Under the pieces are notes generated by a model, which saw nothing but the letters and a program-made list of their open reading frames with translations, had not been told where the DNA came from and ran no database searches. DNA of 12,931 nt from Neptuniibacter sp. Lineage in GTDB: Bacteria; Pseudomonadota; Gammaproteobacteria; Pseudomonadales; Balneatricaceae. Position 1 is the first letter of the stretch, and the number at the start of each line of letters is the position of its first letter. Location of the stretch: contig JAIBDV010000038.1 of the NCBI GenBank assembly GCA_024686055.1, positions 1 to 12,931 on the forward strand. The letters run 5' to 3'. This document shows, in pieces, positions 1 to 7,250 of the stretch. The translations under genes and the position numbers were made by a program.

Positions 1-1308
1 AACGGCAGCAAACACCGGCACTACCACTGAATTACCAAACTGGCGATAGGCCTGGGTATCAGATACCGGGATACGGAACTGGCTTTCACCCGGTTGTTCA
101 AAACCCATTAACCGGGCGCACTCGCGGGGGCTGAGGCGGCGAGGGCGGTTGGACTGGTTAATCAGATCATAGAAGCCAACATTAAAATCCCAGCCCCGGT
201 CGAGCAGAATTTCGGAACCATCCTTGTGATAACGGGCCGACAGGGTGCGGGTCACGCTCTGTTCATTGACCAGCCCATAACCAAAACCGTTGCCCTTGGC
301 TTTATGCTTAAGGGAGTAGTTATAGAGATACTCCCAAAGTTTTGGCGTGAGGATGTACTTGTCATCGATATCAGGCTCCAGCAGCTCACCGAGCTGTGGT
401 CGCCGTTCGGGGTACTGACTGGCGATCTCGCGCAACGAGAAGCCATGGTGGGCGTCCAGATCCTTACGGAATCCGACCAGCACAATACGTTCACGGTGCT
501 GCGGCAGGAAATGCTTGCCGTCGATCACTTTGGGGTCCGTGGACGACATATCATCAAGGTCGGCCACTTCGTAACCCAGCTCGTCGAGGGTCGCGACAAT
601 CACCCGAAAGGTGTTGCCCTTATCGTGGCTTTTGAGGTTTTTCACATTCTCCAGCACAAACGCGGCAGGGCGCTTGGCCTGGATAATCCGCGCCACATCG
701 AAAAACAGCGTGCCCTGAGTACTGCACTCAAAACCGTGGGCCCGGCCCATGGAGTTCTTTTTTGATACCCCGGCAATGGAAAACGGCTGGCAGGGGAATC
801 CGGCCAGCAGCACATCATGATCAGGAATCGCCTGATCGATATGGGCGTAAGCATCTTCCTCGCTGATATCCGGCTGATCCGACAGGGTGACTTCACGGAT
901 ATCTTCGTTAAAACGATGCCGTTGTGGATCACAGTAGTGATTAGCTTTATAGGTGCGCACGGCGAACTTGTTCCACTCGCTGGTGAATACACATTCACCG
1001 CCAATGGCTTCAAAGCCTTTGCGAATACCGCCAATCCCGGCAAACAGATCAACAAATTTGAACCGCGCATCGCCCTGGTGTTCAGGCGGGCGAGGCAACA
1101 GCTCAGCCAGTGCCTCGAACTCAGCCGACGTCAGCGTATGTACGCTGTCACCGCTGCCCAGCCGTTTCACCCGTACTGGCGTCCATTCACCGGGCGATAC
1201 TTCATTGAGAAGCAGGGCCAGGGTTTTTGGCTCGTAAATAGCCAGCAGGCTGGTTAACAGGGCAGGGTCGTCGAGGTTCGAGGTCATCACTACAGTCTCA
1301 GTTTGCAT
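1..1308 (-). CDS. dcm: Dcm-like DNA (cytosine-5-)-methyltransferase, 3' end cut by the window edge
   Basis: This gene encodes a C5-cytosine methyltransferase that transfers a methyl group from S-adenosylmethionine to cytosine in DNA. The frame stays open from the ATG at 1308 to base 1 (436 codons, no stop). E. coli Dcm has about 470 residues, so roughly 35 are missing. Visible motifs in order: DLFAGIGG (87-94, AdoMet binding), PCQPF (172-176, catalytic Cys173), ENVKN (220-224), QHRERI (270-275), a target-recognition region (about 276-385), RPRRLSPRECARLMGF (388-403) and QFGNSVVVPV (423-432). The recognition region keeps blocks seen in E. coli Dcm, such as KYILTP, GNGFGYG and SVTRTLSARY, so CCWGG (second C) is the likely target; that is inference from remembered homologs. 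No Shine-Dalgarno precedes the ATG at 1308; an in-frame ATG at 1287 is an alternative. No restriction enzyme gene is visible; a partner or vsr could lie beyond the left edge. Confidence 0.95.
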   Translation of the reverse strand, partial: MQTETVVMTSNLDDPALLTSLLAIYEPKTLALLLNEVSPGEWTPVRVKRLGSGDSVHTLTSAEFEALAELLPRPPEHQGDARFKFVDLFAGIGGIRKGFEAIGGECVFTSEWNKFAVRTYKANHYCDPQRHRFNEDIREVTLSDQPDISEEDAYAHIDQAIPDHDVLLAGFPCQPFSIAGVSKKNSMGRAHGFECSTQGTLFFDVARIIQAKRPAAFVLENVKNLKSHDKGNTFRVIVATLDELGYEVADLDDMSSTDPKVIDGKHFLPQHRERIVLVGFRKDLDAHHGFSLREIASQYPERRPQLGELLEPDIDDKYILTPKLWEYLYNYSLKHKAKGNGFGYGLVNEQSVTRTLSARYHKDGSEILLDRGWDFNVGFYDLINQSNRPRRLSPRECARLMGFEQPGESQFRIPVSDTQAYRQFGNSVVVPVFAAV

Positions 1309-1316
1309 CGGTGGCA

Positions 1317-1322
1317 ATTCTA
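1317..1322 (-). promoter_or_regulatory. Candidate -10 element of dcm, almost touching the start codon
   Basis: On the minus strand TAGAAT (5 of 6 matches to TATAAT) ends eight bases before the dcm ATG. A start of transcription six to eight bases downstream would fall on or just before that ATG, giving a leaderless or nearly leaderless message, which fits the absence of a Shine-Dalgarno. The -35 position is a poor match, so this is only a candidate. Confidence 0.3.
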
Positions 1323-1643
1323 CCACTGCGCCGGGCTGCACTGACAGCCAGCAACCCGCCAGAGTGAAGATAGTTAGCGCCAGTACAGTCGTGCTATTGA
1401 TCTGGATTTAGCCTGGCAGCCAGCCCGGTTAACTTGAGCGAGCTTTTGTGGCCTAATGGCCTACGCTTTTCGAAGCGGGATCGAACCGTCGACTGACGCT
1501 GTCGCTCCAGCAGCGGGCGCAACCCTCGCTATCTCTACGACTTCCTGCATACACGTAAACACCCCGGCTATCACCCGCACAGCTAAGTCAGGCTGCCATC
1601 TATGGGCCTGCTGCCAGGGTGATTGATCCCAATAATAAGAATC

Positions 1644-1650
1644 AAGGAGG
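1644..1650 (+). promoter_or_regulatory. Strong Shine-Dalgarno that decides a TTG start
   Basis: AAGGAGG lies four bases before TTG at 1655. It is the only strong ribosome-binding site near the start of the first permease and lies inside the longer reading frame that would begin with GTG at 1619. This favours TTG 1655 as the true start, with a rather short spacer. Confidence 0.7.
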
Positions 1651-1654
1651 CTTT

Positions 1655-2311
1655 TTGGATACCCTCAACTTCTTGCTGGAAAACCTCGACCAGCTGGTCG
1701 CGTTAACGCTGGAGCACCTGATGCTGGTCAGCATTGCGGTCGGACTGGCGATTGTGACCGGGGTGCCCATCGGCATCGCCATCACCCAGAACCAGCGGGC
1801 GGCAGACATTGTGCTGTATATCGCCTCGGTGATTATCACCATTCCGTCGATTGCACTGTTTGGGCTGATGATTCCGGTGCTGTCACTGATCGGCCAGGGC
1901 ATTGGTTACCTGCCCGCCATTATCGCCGTACTGCTGTATTCCCAGCTGCCCATTATCCGTAACACCTACACCGCGATTAACAACGTCGATCCAGCACTGC
2001 GCGAAGCGGCCCGTGGTATCGGCATGACGCCGTTGCAACGGTTGCGGATGGTCGAGATCCCGCTGGCGGTGCCGATCATCATGGCCGGTGTGCGCACGGC
2101 GGTGGTGATGAATATCGGCGTCATGGCCATCGCCGCCTATATCGGTGCCGGTGGGCTGGGTACCTATATCCAGCGCGGTATTTCACAGACCGACCCGCGC
2201 CAGCTGATTATTGGGGCGATGGCGGTCAGTGTGCTGGCGATTGCAGCCGATTACGGCCTGTTATGGGTACAGAAAAAATTCACGCCGAAAGGTATGAAGG
2301 TAGCGGGATAA
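1655..2311 (+). CDS. Osmoprotectant (glycine betaine/choline-type) ABC transporter permease, first of two
   Basis: This 218-residue inner-membrane protein belongs to the ProW/OpuCB/OsmW permease family and would form half of the channel of a compatible-solute importer. About five to six hydrophobic segments are seen (roughly 22-43, 52-77, 84-100, 139-165 and 184-206). The cytoplasmic EAA loop that docks on the ATPase is clear: REAARGIGM (116-124), followed by VEIPLAVPIIMAGVRTAV. The start is placed at TTG 1655 because AAGGAGG lies four bases upstream; a GTG at 1619 would add 12 residues of poor character (IDPNNKNQGGF). The next gene begins 13 bases after the stop, so the two are cotranscribed. 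Family assignment is firm; the exact substrate (betaine, choline, carnitine or another osmolyte) cannot be read from a permease. Confidence 0.9.
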   Translation: MDTLNFLLENLDQLVALTLEHLMLVSIAVGLAIVTGVPIGIAITQNQRAADIVLYIASVIITIPSIALFGLMIPVLSLIGQGIGYLPAIIAVLLYSQLPIIRNTYTAINNVDPALREAARGIGMTPLQRLRMVEIPLAVPIIMAGVRTAVVMNIGVMAIAAYIGAGGLGTYIQRGISQTDPRQLIIGAMAVSVLAIAADYGLLWVQKKFTPKGMKVAG

Positions 2312-2324
2312 GGACAGTAATACG

Positions 2325-3446
2325 ATGATAAAACTCGACAACCTGACCAAGATTTTTGACACCAGCGAAGGCCCGGTCACCGCTGCGGACCATATCTCCA
2401 TGGAGGTGCCCAGCGGTGAGATCTGTGTGTTGCTGGGGCCTTCAGGCTGCGGCAAAACCACCACCCTGAAGATGATCAACCGGATTATTCCCGCGACCTC
2501 CGGCACGGTCTTTATCAACGGTGAAGACACCAGCGCCATGGATACCGTCGATCTGCGTCGCAGTATTGGCTACGTGATCCAGCAGATCGGCCTGTTCCCT
2601 AATATGACCATCGAAGAGAACATCAGCGTGGTGCCCCGGCTGCTGGGCTGGCAGCCTGAACGTTACAAAGCCCGCGCCAGCGAACTGCTGGATATGGTGG
2701 CACTGGACCCTTCGACCTTTCTCAAGCGCTACCCTAACGAACTGTCGGGCGGCCAGCAGCAACGCATCTGGGTGATCCGGGCGCTGGCCGCTGACCCGCC
2801 GGTGATGCTGATGGACGAGCCGTTTGGTGCCATCGACCCGATCAACCGCGAGGTGATTCAGGATGAGTTCCTGAAGATGCAGGCCGAACTGAACAAAACC
2901 ATCCTGTTTGTCAGCCACGATATCGACGAAGCGGTCAAAATGGCGGATAAAATCGCCATTTTCCGGGCTGGCAAGCTGGAGCAGTACGCCAGCCCGGATA
3001 CCATTCTGGCTCATCCGGCCAATGAATTCGTGGCCGGCTTTGTTGGCAGCGATCGCACCCTGAAACGGCTGCAGCTGGTGCGGGCAGGGCAAGTGATGGG
3101 CGCTAGACCCACCTTCGTCCAACCCCAGCAAAGTCTGTCAGAGGCGCTGGTGATCATGGAGCGCAACGAACACCGCTCCATTACTCTGGTCAACAGCCAG
3201 CACGAGCCGATCGGTATTATCAGCCGTGATGTCGCCTGGAACCATCAGGGCCTGTGTGGTGAACATTATGAGGGGCTGCACGGCATCGCCCAGCAGCACG
3301 ATGACCTGCGCACCGTGGTAGCGCAGATGTTCACCGCTGACAGCAGCTGGCTGCCGGTGGTCGATGATCAGGGCAGGCTGGTCGGTGATATTACCCAGCG
3401 TGGCATCACCCACCATCTGGGTGCCACCTACCGGACCCAGGGGTAA
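2325..3446 (+). CDS. Osmoprotectant ABC transporter ATP-binding protein with C-terminal CBS pair (OpuCA/OsmV family)
   Basis: This 373-residue ATPase powers the importer from the cytoplasmic side. Motifs: Walker A GPSGCGKT (38-45), Q-loop around Q86-Q87, signature LSGGQQQR (140-147), Walker B VMLMDEP (160-166) and switch His198 in SHD. After about residue 245 come two CBS-like segments (about 262-310 and 315-365), as in OpuCA, where this region is known to sense ionic strength or nucleotides. Its presence argues for osmotic control of transport activity. One oddity is W149 two residues after the signature (RIWVIRA), where relatives I recall usually have Gly (RIGVIRA or RVGVARA). The codon is TGG, one base from GGG. 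A Shine-Dalgarno TAAGGA (2309-2314) overlaps the upstream stop codon. The downstream permease starts three bases after this stop. Confidence 0.93.
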   Translation: MIKLDNLTKIFDTSEGPVTAADHISMEVPSGEICVLLGPSGCGKTTTLKMINRIIPATSGTVFINGEDTSAMDTVDLRRSIGYVIQQIGLFPNMTIEENISVVPRLLGWQPERYKARASELLDMVALDPSTFLKRYPNELSGGQQQRIWVIRALAADPPVMLMDEPFGAIDPINREVIQDEFLKMQAELNKTILFVSHDIDEAVKMADKIAIFRAGKLEQYASPDTILAHPANEFVAGFVGSDRTLKRLQLVRAGQVMGARPTFVQPQQSLSEALVIMERNEHRSITLVNSQHEPIGIISRDVAWNHQGLCGEHYEGLHGIAQQHDDLRTVVAQMFTADSSWLPVVDDQGRLVGDITQRGITHHLGATYRTQG

Positions 3447-3449
3447 GCC

Positions 3450-4184
3450 ATGCTGTTTAATCAGGCACGACGTTACCTCTACTTCGGGCTACTGCTGCTG
3501 GTGTTTATCACCGGCGTCTGGGCAGAGCGTAGTGGCGTATTGGCAGAACTGCTGGAATACGACGAAGATATCCGCTACCTGGTGGTGGCGCATCTCAAAC
3601 TGACGCTGATTTCCGGTGGGCTGGCGGTGCTGATCGGCATACCGCTGGGCATTGTGCTCAGCCGCCCGTCCCTGGCGCGCCATGCCGAAACCGCTATGCA
3701 GCTGCTGAATATTGGTACCACGGTACCCACCCTGGCACTGCTGGCGCTGGCAATGAGTGTGCTGGGTATCGGCAACGGCCCGGCGATCTTTGGCTTACTG
3801 GTCGCCACCTTGCTGCCCATCGTGCGCAATACCTACACCGGCCTGCTGGCCGTGCCGGCCCACCTGAAAGAAGCCGCCAGCGGCATGGGCATGTTGCCAC
3901 GCCAGTTACTGTGGCAGGTTGAACTGCCCAATGCGCTGTATGTCATTCTGGCCGGCGTGCGCACCGCGCTGGCAATCAATGTTGGCACCGCACCGCTGGC
4001 GTTTCTGATCGGCGGCACCAGTCTGGGTGAGCTGATCTTTACCGGCATCGCAGTAGATGAGCCCATCATGATGCTGGCCGGGGCGGTACCAACCGCGCTG
4101 CTGGCGATCACCATTGATTTTAGCCTGGGCCTGCTGGCCTTTGTGCTGGTCAGCAAAGGGGTTAACCCGTTGCGCCAGCGCTGA
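3450..4184 (+). CDS. Osmoprotectant ABC transporter permease, second of two
   Basis: This 244-residue ProW/OpuCD-type permease is the second channel subunit. Hydrophobic segments lie near 9-24, 49-70, 88-107, 111-127, 162-190 and 205-236. The N-terminal segment may be an uncleaved anchor. The EAA loop is KEAASGMGM (140-148), followed by VELPNALYVILAGVRTALAINVGTA, which parallels the first permease and suggests an old duplication. The ATG lies three bases after the ATPase stop, with AGGGG just upstream, so translational coupling is likely. The stop at 4184 is followed by a T-run and then a strong inverted repeat before the binding-protein gene. Two non-identical permeases around one CBS-ATPase are typical of OpuC/OsmU importers rather than ProU, which has a single permease. 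Confidence 0.92.
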   Translation: MLFNQARRYLYFGLLLLVFITGVWAERSGVLAELLEYDEDIRYLVVAHLKLTLISGGLAVLIGIPLGIVLSRPSLARHAETAMQLLNIGTTVPTLALLALAMSVLGIGNGPAIFGLLVATLLPIVRNTYTGLLAVPAHLKEAASGMGMLPRQLLWQVELPNALYVILAGVRTALAINVGTAPLAFLIGGTSLGELIFTGIAVDEPIMMLAGAVPTALLAITIDFSLGLLAFVLVSKGVNPLRQR

Positions 4185-4193
4185 TTTTTTTCT

Positions 4194-4220
4194 GCCGCCG
4201 AAGGTGACCCGTTCGGCGGC
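4194..4220 (+). other. Nine-base-pair hairpin between permease and binding-protein genes
   Basis: GCCGCCGAA (4194-4202) pairs perfectly with TTCGGCGGC (4212-4220) around a nine-base loop. A run of seven T lies before the hairpin and there is none after it, so it is not a standard rightward intrinsic terminator. It could block 3' decay of the upstream message, act as a partial attenuator, or separate a binding-protein transcript with its own start. Confidence 0.6.
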
Positions 4221-4284
4221 TGTTCCTGCCCGTACAGTTCAGGTACGGCACTACTGACTGAATCACTCTGACGGAGTACTCACA

Positions 4285-5172
4285 ATGATAAAAAAAACCT
4301 TCACCGGGCTGGCCTTCAGCACCGTTCTGGCAGCGTCTGCGACCGTAACTCAGGCCGCTGATCTGGTTGTTGGCGGCAAAGGCTACACCGAGCAGCTGCT
4401 GATGGCCTCGATGACTGAGCAACTGCTGGAAAGCAAAGGCTTTGATGTCGATAAGCGTGATGGCATGGGTTCCAGTGTGCTGCACAAAGCACAGCTTAAT
4501 GGCCAGATTGATCTGTACTGGGAATACACCGGTACTTCACTGCGCAGCTTCCACAAGATCAAAGACCGGATGAGCGCCGAGCAGGCTTACAATACGGTGA
4601 AAAAGCTGGATGCAGAGGACGGCCTGGTCTGGCTGAACCCATCAAAAGCCAACAACACCTATGCGCTGGCGGTACGTGCCTCCGATGAACGCACTAAAGC
4701 TGTGTCCAACCTGACCGAACTGGCAGCGCTGATCAACAGCGGCACCCGTATGAGCTTTGCCACCAGCATCGAGTTTCCGGTGCGCCCGGATGGCCTGAAA
4801 CCCTTTCAGAAAGAGTATGGCGTCAAGTTCAAGCGCAGTGAAATCCGCAAGATGGACCCGGGCCTGGCTTACAATGCATTGCGAGTGAAGGAAGTGGATA
4901 TCGCGCTGGTATTTGCCACGGACGGTCGCATCGGTGCCTTTGATTTCAAAGTACTGGAAGACGATAAAGGTTTCTTCCCGGACTATTCCATCGTGCCGGT
5001 GGTACGTAAAGACACGCTGGATAAGCATCCAAAACTGGCCGCTATCCTGAACGACCTGTCCAGCCGACTGGATAACGCGACCATGACCCGGTTAAACGGC
5101 CAGGTGGATGTGGAAAAGCAGTCGATCGAAGCCGCTGCCAAAAGCTTCCTCAGCGAACAGGGCCTGCTGTAA
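4285..5172 (+). CDS. Periplasmic osmoprotectant-binding protein (OpuAC/OsmX family)
   Basis: This 295-residue substrate-binding protein delivers a quaternary-amine-type solute to the permease pair. A signal peptide covers about residues 1-24 (MIKK, hydrophobic core, cleavage near TQA/AD); there is no lipobox Cys, so the mature protein should be soluble in the periplasm as expected for a Gram-negative. Family blocks: GGKGYTEQ (30-37), LYWEYTGT (77-84), SFATSIEFPVRPDG (157-170) and VFATDGRIG (209-217). Aromatic residues in the first two blocks (Tyr34, Tyr78, Trp79, Tyr81) are of the kind that form cation-pi cages around betaine or choline in this fold. The start is supported by GGAG eight bases upstream of the ATG. 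It is the last gene of the operon and its end faces the end of the minus-strand response regulator (23-base gap). Confidence 0.92.
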   Translation: MIKKTFTGLAFSTVLAASATVTQAADLVVGGKGYTEQLLMASMTEQLLESKGFDVDKRDGMGSSVLHKAQLNGQIDLYWEYTGTSLRSFHKIKDRMSAEQAYNTVKKLDAEDGLVWLNPSKANNTYALAVRASDERTKAVSNLTELAALINSGTRMSFATSIEFPVRPDGLKPFQKEYGVKFKRSEIRKMDPGLAYNALRVKEVDIALVFATDGRIGAFDFKVLEDDKGFFPDYSIVPVVRKDTLDKHPKLAAILNDLSSRLDNATMTRLNGQVDVEKQSIEAAAKSFLSEQGLL

Positions 5173-5190
5173 GCGCAGCCTGAGTCACAC

Positions 5191-5208
5191 GCCCGTCAAC
5201 AGGCGGGC
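5191..5208 (+). terminator. Weak candidate terminator at the convergent junction
   Basis: GCCCG (5191-5195) pairs with CGGGC (5204-5208) around an eight-base loop and is followed by the pyrimidine-rich TCTTCTTCC on the plus strand. It lies 18 bases after the binding-protein stop and overlaps the last codons of the opposing gene. The stem has only five pairs and the T-run is interrupted, so termination here is uncertain. Confidence 0.35.
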
Positions 5209-7202
5209 TCTTCTTCCTCCATCAGAATAATGGTACTGACGCCCAGCAATGGCTGGCGTTCCATCAGCACTCGCATCCGGTCCGAGGTGACCGCCGGGGC
5301 CATAAAACTCAGCCGCCGCACATCAGCACTGCTGAGATCCTGGCGAGACACATTACTCAGCAGCAAACTGGCCGGGTCGGGCTCGGCCAGCGCACTCACC
5401 GCATCACTTAACTGACTGATCTGCTCCCGCGACAGGTAACGGGCCACACTCTGCAAGCCACGTGAGGTCTCCTGCTGCTGGCCATGACGCACGGTGTTAT
5501 GCAACAGAGTATCGCGCTGCAGACTGTTCACAATCAGGTGCCACTGAGCGGCTTTCAGCTCCGGTAACCACTGCAGACTGCTCTCGACCTCAATCAGCAG
5601 AAACACTTCACTGAGCCGCAACGCCCAGCCAGATACCGGCATATTAATCATCGACTGACAGCGCAGCAGACACTCAGGCAGATCGGCATGAGTCTGATCC
5701 GGTTGCAGGCTGACCGTTACCGGGAAGGTGTTTAACCCCTCTACCGACCATAACTCCAGCTGGGTGGCCGCCATCATCTGCAACCACTCGGTGAGCGGCT
5801 CTACCAGATCGCACTGTGCAATCACTGGATAAAGCTGCTCCGGATCAATCAGGCCAAAACGTTCATGCCGCCAGCCCAGACAGGCCTCGGCCGAGATGAT
5901 ATTGCCCTCGAGCAGGTGGATTTCGGGCCGGTAACACACCACCAGCTCGTTACGCTCCAGAGCATAGTAAAAATCATCCACCAGCTCGCTCTGGATACTG
6001 TCGTCCAGCGCCATACGCGGTTGAAAACGGGGGAAGTACTGGCCGCCACGACGGCGCGAGTGTTTCAGTGCCAGCCGGGCATGTTCGCAGAGCGTAGTAA
6101 CATCGGCGGCATCATCCGGGTACACCGCATAGCCAACATTAAAACTGATCGACAGGCTGTGCTCGCCCAGTACCAGTGGCGCATTGAATGGTGCCAGCTG
6201 TTCGGAGATCAGCTGGCGGATATCCGCATCGGTGCGTACACCGCGCTGTAGCAGCACAAACTCATCATGGCCCAGCCAGGCCACCGCACCACCACTGCGC
6301 CGCCACAGCAATAACATCTGGGCGATCTGATAGCGCAGGTTATCCAGCTCACGGGCGCTGAGCTGGCCGGTGAGGTCGGCAAACTGATCAACATTCAGAT
6401 AGATCAGCGAGAAAACCTGATTACCGCCCAGCTGTATCAGCTGCTTGAGGGCCGCTTTCAGTCCATTCTCGTCCAGCAGCCCTTCAATGCCCATGGCATA
6501 CACCGTGATGGCATCATCCGCCACCTGGGTACTGAGTTTGAGGGTCCAGTGATCATTGTCGGTGCGGGTGGAGTGCAGTTCAATCGACCGCCCCTGGGCA
6601 TTACGTAGCGCCAACCGGCTGCCATCGGGGTGTAACAGTAGCACCTGTTCCAGATCCGTCATGGCCGGTAGCAGTTCTTTGAGCAACTGCCCTCGGGCCT
6701 GCTCAGGATGCCAGCCACAGTGCTCTGCGGCCGCAGCCGTCAGGTGGATTACCTTGCCATCGCGATCAACATCAAACAGCGCTTCTTCAGCCCCCAGTGC
6801 CAGCCGGGACAGGGCCTTCTGATCCTGCATCTGCTGCCAGTGCTCGAACGCCTCGTCCATCTGCTTGAGCAGAAAGTCATTATCCCAGGGCTTGACCAGG
6901 AATTTGAAAATGGCGCCGTCATTCAGTGAGGCCATCACCACATCCATTTCGGCAAAGCCACTGAGAATCATCCGCACGGTATCGGGATAGCGCTTTTTCA
7001 CTTCGCGCAGCAGCTCGTCACCGGTCATACCCGGCATCCGAAAATCAGATAACACCACGGATACCGGGTGGTCCGCCAGTAACATCAGCGCGTTAACCCC
7101 CCCCTCAGCGGTATACACGGTGTAGCCTGCACGACGGAACAACCGCTTAAGCGCATTAAGCACCGCGACTTCATCGTCCACCAATAACAGCGTCTTATCC
7201 AT
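5196..7202 (-). CDS. Response regulator with PAS-like, degenerate GGDEF and degenerate EAL regions
   Basis: The 668-residue protein starts with a full REC domain (about 4-120): acidic D9/D10, phosphoacceptor D53 in LSDFRMPGM, S81, and K104 in KPW. A PAS-like stretch follows (about 133-225). A GGDEF-like domain (about 262-393) keeps the fold landmarks YLNVDQF and FNVGYAVYP, but the signature is GHDEF (311-315) and no RxxD inhibitory site is visible. The EAL-like part (about 405-660) has EAC (439-441) in place of EAL and CYRPE where YQP is usual. The usual metal-site Asn is Ser498, and recognisable DDFG, KID and QGY motifs are absent. It is therefore probably neither a cyclase nor a phosphodiesterase, but a phosphorylation-controlled binding or scaffold protein. 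No histidine kinase is adjacent. A good Shine-Dalgarno (AGGAG/GAGGG) precedes the ATG. EamA lies upstream on the same strand, 48 bases away. Confidence 0.88.
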   Translation of the reverse strand: MDKTLLLVDDEVAVLNALKRLFRRAGYTVYTAEGGVNALMLLADHPVSVVLSDFRMPGMTGDELLREVKKRYPDTVRMILSGFAEMDVVMASLNDGAIFKFLVKPWDNDFLLKQMDEAFEHWQQMQDQKALSRLALGAEEALFDVDRDGKVIHLTAAAAEHCGWHPEQARGQLLKELLPAMTDLEQVLLLHPDGSRLALRNAQGRSIELHSTRTDNDHWTLKLSTQVADDAITVYAMGIEGLLDENGLKAALKQLIQLGGNQVFSLIYLNVDQFADLTGQLSARELDNLRYQIAQMLLLWRRSGGAVAWLGHDEFVLLQRGVRTDADIRQLISEQLAPFNAPLVLGEHSLSISFNVGYAVYPDDAADVTTLCEHARLALKHSRRRGGQYFPRFQPRMALDDSIQSELVDDFYYALERNELVVCYRPEIHLLEGNIISAEACLGWRHERFGLIDPEQLYPVIAQCDLVEPLTEWLQMMAATQLELWSVEGLNTFPVTVSLQPDQTHADLPECLLRCQSMINMPVSGWALRLSEVFLLIEVESSLQWLPELKAAQWHLIVNSLQRDTLLHNTVRHGQQQETSRGLQSVARYLSREQISQLSDAVSALAEPDPASLLLSNVSRQDLSSADVRRLSFMAPAVTSDRMRVLMERQPLLGVSTIILMEEEEPAC
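7097..7104 (-). repeat. Homopolymer tract of eight G on the coding strand
   Basis: Eight C on the plus strand are eight G in codons 33-36 (Glu-Gly-Gly-Val) of the response regulator, inside its REC domain. The reading frame here is intact. Slippage by one base would stop the protein early. Confidence 0.9.
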
Positions 7203-7250
7203 AAGGCCCTCTCCTGGTACCGGAATGCAACGATTTTCAGTGTAGCGTTT

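Larger units (their letters stand above)
1309..1654. other. Intergenic region between divergent dcm and the osmoprotectant operon, with clustered small inverted repeats
   Basis: I see no credible gene in these 346 bases. They must hold the promoters of dcm (leftward) and of the transporter operon (rightward), but no convincing rightward -35/-10 pair was found. Between 1464 and 1530 several short stems follow one another: CGCTT/AAGCG around a TTCG loop (1464-1477), CGTC/GACG (1487-1498), CGCTG/CAGCG (1497-1515) and AGCGGG pairing with CCTCGCT with one G-T pair (1512-1530). Some overlap and so exclude each other. None is followed by a T-run. They may be a repeat remnant, a structured leader or chance pairing in GC-rich DNA. 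Confidence 0.5.

Noticed and set aside
226..1257. Long plus-strand frames at 226-765 and 817-1257
   Set aside because: They lie antisense to dcm, whose full set of methyltransferase motifs reads on the minus strand; their products resemble no family.
1460..1530. Possible tRNA on the minus strand (GGTTCGATCC-like T-loop at 1478-1487)
   Set aside because: The T-stem has a mismatch, no acceptor stem pairs at the expected distance, and no anticodon arm could be built.
2442..3131. A 229-residue minus-strand frame under the ABC ATPase gene
   Set aside because: It is the antisense shadow of a gene with complete Walker and signature motifs; its translation is rich in His, Gln and Ala with no recognisable domain.
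5196..7202. Active diguanylate cyclase/phosphodiesterase
   Set aside because: GHDEF and EAC replace the signature motifs and the DDFG, KID and QGY elements are absent, so catalysis is unlikely.
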